DNA of 64,000 bases from a virus. Location: positions 1 through 64,000 of IMG/VR virus record IMGVR_UViG_3300024520_000060. One strand, 5' to 3'. The notes beneath the pieces are model-generated. The model was not told where the DNA came from. It saw only the letters and a list, made by a program, of their open reading frames with translations, and ran no database searches. The number at the start of each line of letters is the position of its first letter. The stretch's first letter is position 1. The position numbers and the translations under genes were made by a program. Of this stretch, positions 55,126 through 62,440 are shown one piece after another.

Positions 55126-57102
55126 TCATCTCTTTGCCCAATCCGGTTCGGCTATGTCGCCCCAATTGGGGCCAGTCTCAATGTCCACCTTGGCCGGGAC
55201 ACTCATCGGCAACGCTGCTTCCATGATCTCACGGCAGAGCAGTGATTCTTCGGGGCTCCAGATCGTGTGGGTCAACTCGTCATGAACCTGGAGCTGGAGC
55301 CGGATGCCTGCCTCGTCGGCATTCACCATAGCCTCCCGGGTCTGGTCGCCCGAGCTACCCTGGACCGCACGGTTGCCAGCCTTGTGGGCATCCTCGTACT
55401 CCCATCGTCGCTTCTCCGCGTTCCAGATCTTCTTGAACCGGCAGCGCCGACCACCTTTGGTGATGATGTAGCCCCGCTGCTTGGCCTTCTTCTCGGCAGC
55501 CTTCATCAGTAGCTTCACGAACGGGACGCCGGTCCGGAACCTGTCCAGCAGGGCCTGGGCTTCCTCCCCTGCCCCGAGATACTTGATCAGCTCGCCATCG
55601 TCGTTGGTGAACTCTTTCCATGCCGTCGGGAGGCCCAGGGAACGAGCCAGCTTGCCGGGGCCCATGCCGTAGGACAAACCGAGGAAGATCACCTTGGCTG
55701 CACCTCGCTCCTCCTTGGCTATCTTCCCCTTCAGGTTGGGCCAGTTCGGGTTGATCAGGGTGGCCATCATGTCGTGGTTGTCCGCTGTAGGATCGTTCCT
55801 GTAGCGTTCCGCCATCTCGAAGGCCCGGGGTAGGCGAAGCTGTTCCGCATAGGCTACAGCGCACCGTGGCTCCTGTTGGGAGTAGTCATGGACCGCCATC
55901 TGCCCACCCTCGTCAGCGATGTAGATGGAGCGCCACATAGGGCCGATCTCCGGGTCCCGAGCGGGTTGCTGCTGGAGGTTCGGATCCTTGCATGCCAGCC
56001 GCCCGTACCGTGCGCCGGAGTCATCGCCGTCAGCACTGTCAGACTCTCCGATCATCTGCTTGAAGGTGCAGTGGATGCGGTCGCCAATCGCGTGGGTCCT
56101 GATGGACTTGACGAAGGTGTTCCGCAGCTTGTTGAACTTCTTGGCCACCAGGATCTCCCGGGCAACATCGTTGTCCAGGGTACGGAGCCAGTCATTCTTG
56201 ACTGAGTTCTGACCGCTCGGGAACTTGGTGGTGGGTGCAGTCTGGGGGATGGTCAACCCCTGGGCGAGTAGCAGTGGAACCAGGGCTGCAGTCTTCGTGG
56301 TATCTGACAGGTCCAGACCGATGCCAGTCATGTGGGTCAGCTTGGCCAGGGCGGAGGTCTCCCGACCGATGGACCATTCCTCGATCTCGGCGAGCCGTTC
56401 GAAGTCGACGCGGATACCCCGGCGTCGCATCTTCAGCAGGACAGGGAGCAGCCGGGACTCCATGTCCCAGACAGCCTCCAGCCCTTGGTCGTAGATCTCA
56501 CGCTCTTGGCGGCGAAGCAGCTGCATGGGCAATCGGCAGTCCTGCTCCGCATAGGCCCCCACGTGCTCAGGAGGCAGCTCCCACATCCCCTTCTTCGGGT
56601 CTACTCCCCAGGCTGCCGCAGCGGCACGCATGTGGGTCTCGTCCTTGCCCGGGATACCTCTCCGCTCGGCAATAGCGTCCAGACCGTAGCTGTATTGAAG
56701 CTCGTCAAGGAGGGGCTCCGCTACTCCGATGTCCTTGTGCCGTCGGGGCCGGAAGGAGACTCCGTTCTCCTCGCAGTAGTCCAGATCGTACGGAAGGTTG
56801 GCCCCGCAGAGGTCTCCTTTGAACACCTTCGCCTGGTCCCGGATGTAGTTCCACACCTGAACAGGGTCTAGGTTGACACCGTTGGCGTGGCGGATAGGGA
56901 GGTAGGCAGCGGGCCCGTCCTCAATCGCGAAGCCCACACCAATGACGTAGCCGTCACGGCGGACCCCGGGGCCGAGCTTCGTGAGTTGCGGGTCCCGGGT
57001 TTCCAGGTCCACACATACTCTCTTGGCCTCAGCCCAGGAGGGGAGACTTCCAAGCTGGGGAGGGGTCCAGCCTGATCGCGGGGTGAAGGGCGGAAGGTTC
57101 AC
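55126..57102 (-). CDS. DNA polymerase, family A with 3'-5' exonuclease
   Basis: 658 residues. Exonuclease: VDLET (D32, E34), ANLPYDLDY (D106) and YAEQDC (Y184, D188) are intact, so it proofreads. Polymerase: HDYSQQEPR motif A (D406), motif B ERGAAKVIFLGLSYG (R466, K470, Y478), and QVHDEL motif C. The residue equal to E. coli Phe762 is Leu474; the position after DYSQ is Gln instead of Ile. There is no 5' nuclease domain. It is the replicative polymerase of the phage, acting with the primase-helicase and SSB. Confidence 0.92.
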   Translation of the reverse strand: MNLPPFTPRSGWTPPQLGSLPSWAEAKRVCVDLETRDPQLTKLGPGVRRDGYVIGVGFAIEDGPAAYLPIRHANGVNLDPVQVWNYIRDQAKVFKGDLCGANLPYDLDYCEENGVSFRPRRHKDIGVAEPLLDELQYSYGLDAIAERRGIPGKDETHMRAAAAAWGVDPKKGMWELPPEHVGAYAEQDCRLPMQLLRRQEREIYDQGLEAVWDMESRLLPVLLKMRRRGIRVDFERLAEIEEWSIGRETSALAKLTHMTGIGLDLSDTTKTAALVPLLLAQGLTIPQTAPTTKFPSGQNSVKNDWLRTLDNDVAREILVAKKFNKLRNTFVKSIRTHAIGDRIHCTFKQMIGESDSADGDDSGARYGRLACKDPNLQQQPARDPEIGPMWRSIYIADEGGQMAVHDYSQQEPRCAVAYAEQLRLPRAFEMAERYRNDPTADNHDMMATLINPNWPNLKGKIAKEERGAAKVIFLGLSYGMGPGKLARSLGLPTAWKEFTNDDGELIKYLGAGEEAQALLDRFRTGVPFVKLLMKAAEKKAKQRGYIITKGGRRCRFKKIWNAEKRRWEYEDAHKAGNRAVQGSSGDQTREAMVNADEAGIRLQLQVHDELTHTIWSPEESLLCREIMEAALPMSVPAKVDIETGPNWGDIAEPDWAKR

Positions 57103-57476
57103 TCGGAGGGTTCGTCGTAGCAGGTGCCGAGGAAATTGGTCGAACTACGCTGGGACTCCTGCTGGTGGATCTCGCCCTCCACCAGCAGGAGGTAGCGGCG
57201 CATGTCACCGATGTCGTCGAGGATACCTTCTTCTCGACCATCCAGCACCGCTCGTTTGATGATGTCGTACTTGTCGATGGCGGGGTATCCCTCCGCGCTC
57301 TTGTCCTCCATCACTCGCTCCATCGCCGTCTCCAGGCGATCCCACTTGCGGGCGAGCATCATGAATGCGCCCACCCCACCACGCTTGAGCCAGCTGCCTC
57401 CGTACTCCATGTCCTTCAGGTGAAGGACAGCGACGTCATGGTTGGCGATGTTTTCGATTCGGCCGATGTAACTCAT
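57099..57476 (-). CDS. Small conserved-type phage protein, unknown (125 aa)
   Basis: MSYIGRIENIANHDVAVLHL, then KDMEYGGSWLKRGGVGAFMM and LARKWDRLETAMERVMEDK. The K..YG.SW..RGG.GAF.ML.RKWDRLE pattern recalls phage proteins linked to nucleotide metabolism (DUF1599/Nmad1-like), but I am not certain. It lies between the HD nucleotidase and the polymerase and overlaps both by 4 bases. Confidence 0.6.
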   Translation of the reverse strand: MSYIGRIENIANHDVAVLHLKDMEYGGSWLKRGGVGAFMMLARKWDRLETAMERVMEDKSAEGYPAIDKYDIIKRAVLDGREEGILDDIGDMRRYLLLVEGEIHQQESQRSSTNFLGTCYDEPSE

Positions 57477-57994
57477 TTCGGGAGGACGTCAGGCGTCCGT
57501 GTCCATTCGTGGGTGGTGATGAAGTCCTGAACAGGCTTCGGGATGCGGTTGATGTTGGCCTTGAACCAGGCCAGAAGGTTGCCGAGGCAGGTTGCCACGT
57601 TCTGGTTTCCCATCGCGAGCTGGTCCTTTGCCCAGAGAAGGAGTTCCAGCTTGTCGCAAGCGTCGAGCCACTCCCAGTTTTCAGAACTGAGGATCATGTC
57701 GTAGCCCAGGTGGGCTAGGCACTGCTTCTCCATCGCTCCGATGCGTTTCGCGAACTCACCGTCAGACCACTTGGTCGGGGCAGGAACGTCACCACACCAG
57801 CGCTCGCCAAGGTCGTGAGTCATCATGGCCTTGACCAGGTTCATGCTGGGGTCAGGGTGTAGAGTGAACAGCAACATGGTGGCTGCGTACTGGTGGGCTC
57901 CGTTGGAGTAGGACCCGTGGTGGGGCAGGGTATGGGCCCGCTCCACAGCGGCACCCTCCCTGAGTTTCGTTACGAGGTCGACGATGTCGCGCAT
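57473..57994 (-). CDS. HD-domain 5'-deoxynucleotidase (YfbR-like)
   Basis: 173 residues from the ATG at 57994. SNGAHQYAATMLLF, then KAMMTHDLGERWCGDVPAPTKW follows the YfbR pattern, in which HDLxEx..GDx..P carries the metal-binding HD and substrate specificity. The later CDKLELLLWAKDQLAMGN holds the last Asp. YfbR removes phosphate from dNMPs; here it could remove dTMP and help exclude normal thymine. The gene overlaps the thymidylate-synthase-family gene by about 25 bases. Confidence 0.78.
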   Translation of the reverse strand: MRDIVDLVTKLREGAAVERAHTLPHHGSYSNGAHQYAATMLLFTLHPDPSMNLVKAMMTHDLGERWCGDVPAPTKWSDGEFAKRIGAMEKQCLAHLGYDMILSSENWEWLDACDKLELLLWAKDQLAMGNQNVATCLGNLLAWFKANINRIPKPVQDFITTHEWTRTPDVLPK

Positions 57995-58995
57995 TTGGCT
58001 TGTCTCCGAAGCAGCCACTCCTGACATGCGATGGCCCAGTCATGGGAGGCACACTGGCCCACATGCTGGAAGGCGCGGTCGAAGCGGTCAGGGGTCTTGC
58101 TCTTGAAGGCCCCATAGGCCAGATAGAGCGGGACCGCGACTTGGGTGAAGAAGGGGTCAACGTATGTCCCTGCGTCGCGGAGCAGGAAGAACGTGTCCAG
58201 TTCCCGGTCCCAGCGACCCCGAGGGATCGACATGAGCGGGACGATGTTGCCGATGTCACCCGTGGAGTAGGGGCACGTGTACTGCTCGGGAGGCTGCGGA
58301 GCCTTGTCCGCCAGGGTCTCCACGAGCTTCTGGTGCGGCTCGGTGTAGAAGTGCGTGTTGAAGGAGGTCTGATAGTACATCCCCACCTCCCGGCCAAGGC
58401 CGAGGGCGATGTACTCCTGGAGGAAGCTGAAGTGAACAGCATTCGCACCGTAGGCCCCCCAGATCAGGTCGTTGCTCCGGTTGGTGACCATCATCTGCAG
58501 CTTGCCGTCCAGGTCAACCTGGAAGTAGGCTTGCGTGTTGCAGGGGAGGTCTCGGCTCTGGAGGCCGAGGTCGTGGCGCGGATCCCACATCCCTAGCACT
58601 TGGCGGCGACACTCGGGATTCGCATCCAGAGCCTTGATGATGACATCAAGCTGATCGGTGCCGAAGTGCCTACGCCAGCGGTTGCCATAGGCAGCGTTGA
58701 AGGTCTGGCTGTCGTCGCTGTAGTTGTGCATCCCGGAGTTGAAGAAGCTGACGAACTCCACATCGTTGTCGCCGTGGAGCATCCACAGCGACTCGAACAG
58801 GTGGAAGAACGGGTTGGCGTCCCGCTCGGGATGGAAGATGACCCGCTCCGTCGGCCGCATGTACGCCGTGGTCAGGGGTACGGGAAGCACCTTGACCGGG
58901 CCGTTTCGGCTGGCGGTCTCCACACCAAAGTTGAGCAGCTGGAAGCAGCCTTCGGGAAGGGCCTGGTGCACGTTTCGGACGACGATTGTTCTCAT
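57970..58995 (-). CDS. Thymidylate-synthase-family enzyme (TS or dUMP hydroxymethylase)
   Basis: 341 residues from the ATG at 58995. SRDLPCNTQAYFQV carries the catalytic Cys152; the residue after Pro-Cys is Asn instead of the usual His. Then come NRSNDLIWGAYGANAVHFS (the RS.D...G...N substrate loop, N185 kept) and FNTHFYTEPHQ. The WDPR block near 137 is also typical. The C-terminus lacks the terminal Pro-Val or Ala-Val of true TS. Depending on the cofactor step it makes dTMP or hmdUMP. Its neighbour is an aGPT-Pplase-type protein, which favours hydroxymethylation. Confidence 0.78.
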   Translation of the reverse strand: MRTIVVRNVHQALPEGCFQLLNFGVETASRNGPVKVLPVPLTTAYMRPTERVIFHPERDANPFFHLFESLWMLHGDNDVEFVSFFNSGMHNYSDDSQTFNAAYGNRWRRHFGTDQLDVIIKALDANPECRRQVLGMWDPRHDLGLQSRDLPCNTQAYFQVDLDGKLQMMVTNRSNDLIWGAYGANAVHFSFLQEYIALGLGREVGMYYQTSFNTHFYTEPHQKLVETLADKAPQPPEQYTCPYSTGDIGNIVPLMSIPRGRWDRELDTFFLLRDAGTYVDPFFTQVAVPLYLAYGAFKSKTPDRFDRAFQHVGQCASHDWAIACQEWLLRRQAKCATSSTS

Positions 58996-59861
58996 GACGG
59001 AAAATACCTTCTCTTCAGACGTTGGCCACCCTGGGCACGACGCCACTTGTCGTACTCGCAGAGGGAGTGCTCGGCTTCGCGCATCTCCCAGGGCCGGTCA
59101 GGGTATGCCCACAGACCGTGCTTGGGTGTGGACAGTTGGACGAGTTGCTGCATGGTGGACATGGAGAGGGCGACGCCCTTGGCTGAACCATACCCCACCC
59201 TGTCACGGCAGCCGTGATGGAGCCAGGAAGTTCCCCGGGCAGCACCGGGCCCGGGGGAGGCCCAGGTGTTGATGTCCACAGCATTCTCAAGGATGTGCGT
59301 GTGGCGCAGGTCAGTGACGATTTCGTAGGCCAGGAACGGTCCCAGGAGCCATGTCTCGCACACGATCCTGTGAGCCTGCTCAAGGAACTTTGTTTCCTCT
59401 TCGGCCCCGTAGTCGGCCAGGTTCTCCGCAGTCTGCCTGGCTCCTTCGACGAGCTCGAGCACTCCCGTGAGCTTGTCCTTCCCAGCGGGGGTGCGAATCA
59501 TGTAGGCCCCGGTGCATGTTCGGCCTCCTGCGTTCACGTGCGGTCTGAGAGTTTTCTCCGCCCACGCGCTGTCCCACTCCCCGGTCCGCATCATGGGCAG
59601 CAGGAGTTCGCCAACCTCGATACGGTTGAACCAGCGGAAGGCGAGGGTCATGAGGGCCACGGAGCGCTCGTCTCGGAGCGGGTCCCGCACGTTCTCCCGG
59701 AACCAACGAGTGGTCTTGTCGTCCTCCCGGAAGACGTTGCAGAAGCGGAACTCGCTCAGGACAGGGTCTTTGGTCCAGGGGCCCGGGGCTCCGGACTCCT
59801 TCTTGATGCGGGTGGCTTCGCGCTCGTTGACGAACCCGAAGAACTGTTCAGTCTCGATCAT
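58992..59861 (-). CDS. aGPT-Pplase / 5-hmdU DNA kinase helical-domain family protein
   Basis: 289 residues. The N-terminus FFGFVNEREATRIKKESGAP, then GPWTKDPVLSEFRFCNVFRE and DDKTTRWFRENVRD. This matches the ER..R.....GxPxPWTxDPxLxxxRFxNVxRExDxxTxW block described for alpha-glutamyl/putrescinyl thymine pyrophosphorylases and the helical domain of 5-hydroxymethyl-dU DNA kinases (Pfam families around PF18723/PF18746). These act on thymine-type bases in phage DNA after replication. It overlaps the thymidylate-synthase-family gene by four bases. Confidence 0.75.
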   Translation of the reverse strand: MIETEQFFGFVNEREATRIKKESGAPGPWTKDPVLSEFRFCNVFREDDKTTRWFRENVRDPLRDERSVALMTLAFRWFNRIEVGELLLPMMRTGEWDSAWAEKTLRPHVNAGGRTCTGAYMIRTPAGKDKLTGVLELVEGARQTAENLADYGAEEETKFLEQAHRIVCETWLLGPFLAYEIVTDLRHTHILENAVDINTWASPGPGAARGTSWLHHGCRDRVGYGSAKGVALSMSTMQQLVQLSTPKHGLWAYPDRPWEMREAEHSLCEYDKWRRAQGGQRLKRRYFPS

Positions 59862-60022
59862 GCGGGGATCCTCTTGACAAGCTGGAGGTAGAAAGGGCCG
59901 ATCCGGAAGACGGCAGCATCGTACGTCAGGTCGTCAGTTTCATAGGCGATGCCCACGTACCAACGGCGAAGTCCACATCCTACGATTGCCTGGAAGTCCT
60001 CCGAGTCGTAGAGGACCTTCAT
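59858..60022 (-). CDS. Small protein next to the modification genes, unknown (54 aa)
   Basis: MKVLYDSEDFQAIVGCGLRR, then VGIAYETDDLTYDAAVFRIG: beta-type, acidic-aromatic. Its TGA overlaps the ATG of the aGPT-Pplase-type gene (ATGATC). It is too short for the other gene calls but fully open, with an overlap on both sides. Function unknown. Confidence 0.6.
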   Translation of the reverse strand: MKVLYDSEDFQAIVGCGLRRWYVGIAYETDDLTYDAAVFRIGPFYLQLVKRIPA

Positions 60023-60411
60023 CGTCCACCCGCGTTCCGGACCTCAGCCACCGTGGGCCGCAGGATGGTGCTGACCTTGGGCCGAATGACGAGGACGCTG
60101 ACATCGGTCATGGCCGGGACAGGTTCCTTGGACTCGATCATGAGAGCGGTATGGAGGCCGGTGAACGAGCGCTGGAGCGGATCGTGACACATCTCCAGGA
60201 GTAGGGCGGGAACGTGACCGAGGGGCCCACCCCACTTGTCCAGCACTTCGGCGAAGGTGATGTCCTGGCCGTTGCGGTCCACGAGCTTGATCTCCTCGCC
60301 GGGTCCACCTTCCGAGGTCTTCACCTCCTTGGCGGTCTCGATACCGGAGACGACGAGCGTGACATTGTTGCCAACCAAGTTGACGGGATTGTTGATCGTG
60401 AAGGTTCTCAT
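60019..60411 (-). CDS. Protein in the modification operon, unknown (130 aa)
   Basis: MRTFTINNPVNLVGNNVTLV, beta-rich, with IKLVDRNGQDITFAEVLDKW and ALMIESKEPVPAMTDVSVLV. It starts 4 bases before the end of the next gene and overlaps the small gene at 59858. Possibly an accessory of DNA modification or a host-interaction protein. Confidence 0.62.
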   Translation of the reverse strand: MRTFTINNPVNLVGNNVTLVVSGIETAKEVKTSEGGPGEEIKLVDRNGQDITFAEVLDKWGGPLGHVPALLLEMCHDPLQRSFTGLHTALMIESKEPVPAMTDVSVLVIRPKVSTILRPTVAEVRNAGGR

Positions 60412-60683
60412 GTGGTAGCCCAGTCGAAGGTGGGGCGAACTTCGCCCGGGGATATGTTGAGTTGAATCGGACCGCTCTTGGTGGACATACAGCCCTGGTC
60501 TGTCCACCTGCGGATGCAGGAGTAGCCAACGAACAGGTCCACTTGGTTAGGGTAGAGGCCCAACGCTAGAAAGTCTGCCCTAGATTGCACGAGAAAGCAA
60601 GTGGGACATTGGAATTTCCACTGATTGGGATCCTTCCCGAACAGGGCAATCGCTCGGTCCTGCCAATGCGCGAGTGCGGTCAC
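60408..60683 (-). CDS. VVA0879-type zinc protein (91 aa)
   Basis: Start taken as GTG at 60683, overlapping the stop of the upstream gene (GTGA), giving M/V-T-A-L-A-H-W-Q-D-R-A. The segment ALFGKDPNQWKFQCPTCFLV, then GYSCIRRW is the HW...A..LFG.DP..W.F.CP.C...SC..RW pattern of phage proteins called VVA0879 family. The CPTC and later Cys bind zinc. Function in phages is not established. Confidence 0.66.
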   Translation of the reverse strand: MTALAHWQDRAIALFGKDPNQWKFQCPTCFLVQSRADFLALGLYPNQVDLFVGYSCIRRWTDQGCMSTKSGPIQLNISPGEVRPTFDWATT

Positions 60684-60832
60684 GAGGTGAGACCCAGCCA
60701 CATGATGTAGATCAGGTAGAGGACGAGCGAGATGCGGAGCACCTTGATCCCGAACCGCCATCGTTTCCGCACACGGGCGATCCTTTGCTGTTGGGCCCGC
60801 ATGTTTTCCCATCCGTCACCAAACTGCTTCAC
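60680..60832 (-). CDS. 50-aa membrane protein
   Basis: A GTG start overlapping the stop of the previous gene gives M/V-K-Q-F-G-D-G-W-E. A basic stretch (QQQRIARVRKRWRFG) and one hydrophobic segment (VLRISLVLYLIYIMWLGL) follow. Type with positive cytoplasmic N-terminus. Function unknown. Confidence 0.55.
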   Translation of the reverse strand: MKQFGDGWENMRAQQQRIARVRKRWRFGIKVLRISLVLYLIYIMWLGLTS

Positions 60833-61263
60833 AGCTTTTCTACCCCGACTTGTCCTGAGGACGTAACAGTGATGCGGACATCATGACCGAAGACGGAGTG
60901 CATGACATCGTTAGGGATGGACCTGAAGTCATAGATCGCACAGTCGTAGGTCCGGCGATGATCGGCGGACAGCTGGTCAGGCTTGGCCCAGCCCATGCCC
61001 AGGGTACCAACCATCTTGGCGGCGAACGCTTCGGTCTGTCGGTGGGCTATGGTGTCTCGCTCGACCATAACCAAGGGCTGGCGGTGTAGGCTGACGAAGC
61101 ACCCCCCAATCATCTCCTGAGTCCAGCTGAGTCCCATGATCCCCGAGTGCCGAGCGAACATGGGCTGGAGGACTTCCTGGACAGCAGTCTGCCCAACCCG
61201 AGCGAGCCGGATCTGGGCCTGGGCCTGGGTGTTCAGGAAGGCAGTGATAGCCGGGTGCATCAT
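60829..61263 (-). CDS. Protein in the modification operon, unknown (144 aa)
   Basis: MMHPAITAFLNTQAQAQIRL, then MIGGCFVSLHRQPLVMVERD, and YDFRSIPNDVMHSVFGHDVR near the end. Some His and Asp residues are clustered but give no known metal motif. Four-base overlap with both neighbours. Function unknown. Confidence 0.64.
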   Translation of the reverse strand: MMHPAITAFLNTQAQAQIRLARVGQTAVQEVLQPMFARHSGIMGLSWTQEMIGGCFVSLHRQPLVMVERDTIAHRQTEAFAAKMVGTLGMGWAKPDQLSADHRRTYDCAIYDFRSIPNDVMHSVFGHDVRITVTSSGQVGVEKL

Positions 61264-61493
61264 CTGAGCACGAACTCCCAGCTGGTCGTCATGGTGTCGC
61301 CTTCGCGAATCACGGTCTCGACCAGCTTGTACTTGCTGGCCTCCTCAGACCCTGTCTCCATCAGGAAGGCCCCGGCGAACATCTCGATGTACTGCGCCCG
61401 CTCCTGCTTCAGCTTGTCCAGGTGGGCCCGCATCTCGGGACTCCCGGGAGCCTGGGCCGGGTTGGGCGAAACGTGAAGGTCGTCGGGATTCAT
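61260..61493 (-). CDS. Small protein, unknown (77 aa)
   Basis: MNPDDLHVSPNPAQAPGSPE, then MRAHLDKLKQERAQYIEMFA: disordered start and a helix. Coupled to its neighbours by 4-base overlaps. Function unknown. Confidence 0.62.
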   Translation of the reverse strand: MNPDDLHVSPNPAQAPGSPEMRAHLDKLKQERAQYIEMFAGAFLMETGSEEASKYKLVETVIREGDTMTTSWEFVLR

Positions 61494-61675
61494 GACAGGA
61501 TCTTCTTGGTACAGTACTCGAGGCCGACAGTGACGGTCGTGATGATCGCCATGGCAAGAGGTGCCCAGAGCGGGGCGGTCACCCAGATCCAGTTCCAGTT
61601 GATCACGCCGGTCAGCTTCAGGACGAGGAAGGTGAGGAACAGGAATGCGTTGAGCTTGTTGTCTGTGTCTTTCAT
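61490..61675 (-). CDS. 61-aa protein with two membrane segments
   Basis: MKDTDNKLNAFLFLTFLVLK, then LTGVINWNWIWVTAPLWAPL and AMAIITTVTVGLEYCTKKIL. Two hydrophobic segments around a Trp-rich loop, like small holin or membrane-stress proteins. Four-base overlap with the glycosyltransferase gene. Function unknown. Confidence 0.64.
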   Translation of the reverse strand: MKDTDNKLNAFLFLTFLVLKLTGVINWNWIWVTAPLWAPLAMAIITTVTVGLEYCTKKILS

Positions 61676-62433
61676 GACTTCACCTGCGAGGAGGCGAACG
61701 CCTTCTTCCAGTAGACCGTGACCTCGGTACGAGTACCGAACTCGCCACCGGCCTTGTTCTCCTTCTGGCGGAGACGGACGAACTCGGGGTGAAGCTCATG
61801 CAGCTTCTTCGCCGCACGCTCGTGGTTCTCGTGGGTCCGGTAGTCCGAGCAGCCACCAGCCATCTGGGTCTGGACCTGCCCTTGGGCCCAACGGGTGAGG
61901 ATACCGCTGGGCAGTCCTCGCTCGAGGAGCTGGAGCGCCACATCGAAGTCCTCCATCACCTGGACCCGGGTGAAGTCAACGTCAGCCGGAACCATGTCCG
62001 CGTTGATCCCGAGTGCCCGGATGTACCGCTGGTTCTCGAGGATGTCACCCAACCCCTTGAACCTGTTGAAACCTTCACGAGCAGCGATGCCCACGTGGGC
62101 GTAGTCGTCCAGAGCATCCTCGACGGCCTCAAGGAGGTTGACCATGTCCCGCTCACTGGCGTTGACCAGCTTGCCCTCGTCGTCTTCCCGACGAGTGTAG
62201 AACCAGAGGTCGTCGTCGAGCATCAGGATCTTGCCGCCGACATCGCGAACGCAGTACTCCCGGACACCAGCGATGCCACACACGCCCTCAGGGAGCACGT
62301 GAAGGTCCGCGTCAGGGTAGGCCGCACGGTAGTCCGCCGCCTGGCTGTAGTCCACAAGGAGTGTGGCGTTCGGGAGGTCACGGAAGATCCGGACTTTGCC
62401 GGCACGACTGAGGGTGGGTACGAGAATCTTCAT
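61672..62433 (-). CDS. Glycosyltransferase of TET-associated (TAGT) type
   Basis: 253 residues from the ATG at 62433. MKILVPTLSRAGKVRIFRDL, then GVCGIAGVREYCV and KILMLDDDLWFYTRR (DDD at 73-75) match the MKIxVPxxxR...GI...R...ILMLDDDL pattern of TET-associated glycosyltransferases (PF20691), which transfer sugars to oxidised or hydroxymethylated bases in phage DNA. The middle is helical with a large helical insert. It lies in the operon with the aGPT-Pplase-type and thymidylate-synthase-type genes, which fits glycosylation of hydroxymethyluracil. Confidence 0.7.
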   Translation of the reverse strand: MKILVPTLSRAGKVRIFRDLPNATLLVDYSQAADYRAAYPDADLHVLPEGVCGIAGVREYCVRDVGGKILMLDDDLWFYTRREDDEGKLVNASERDMVNLLEAVEDALDDYAHVGIAAREGFNRFKGLGDILENQRYIRALGINADMVPADVDFTRVQVMEDFDVALQLLERGLPSGILTRWAQGQVQTQMAGGCSDYRTHENHERAAKKLHELHPEFVRLRQKENKAGGEFGTRTEVTVYWKKAFASSQVKS

Positions 62434-62440
62434 CAGGGGT

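Noticed and set aside
54833-55129. In-frame N-terminal extension of the dCMP deaminase
   Set aside because: The extra 99 residues are low-complexity and overlap a better small gene in another frame; the deaminase has a normal length from 54832.
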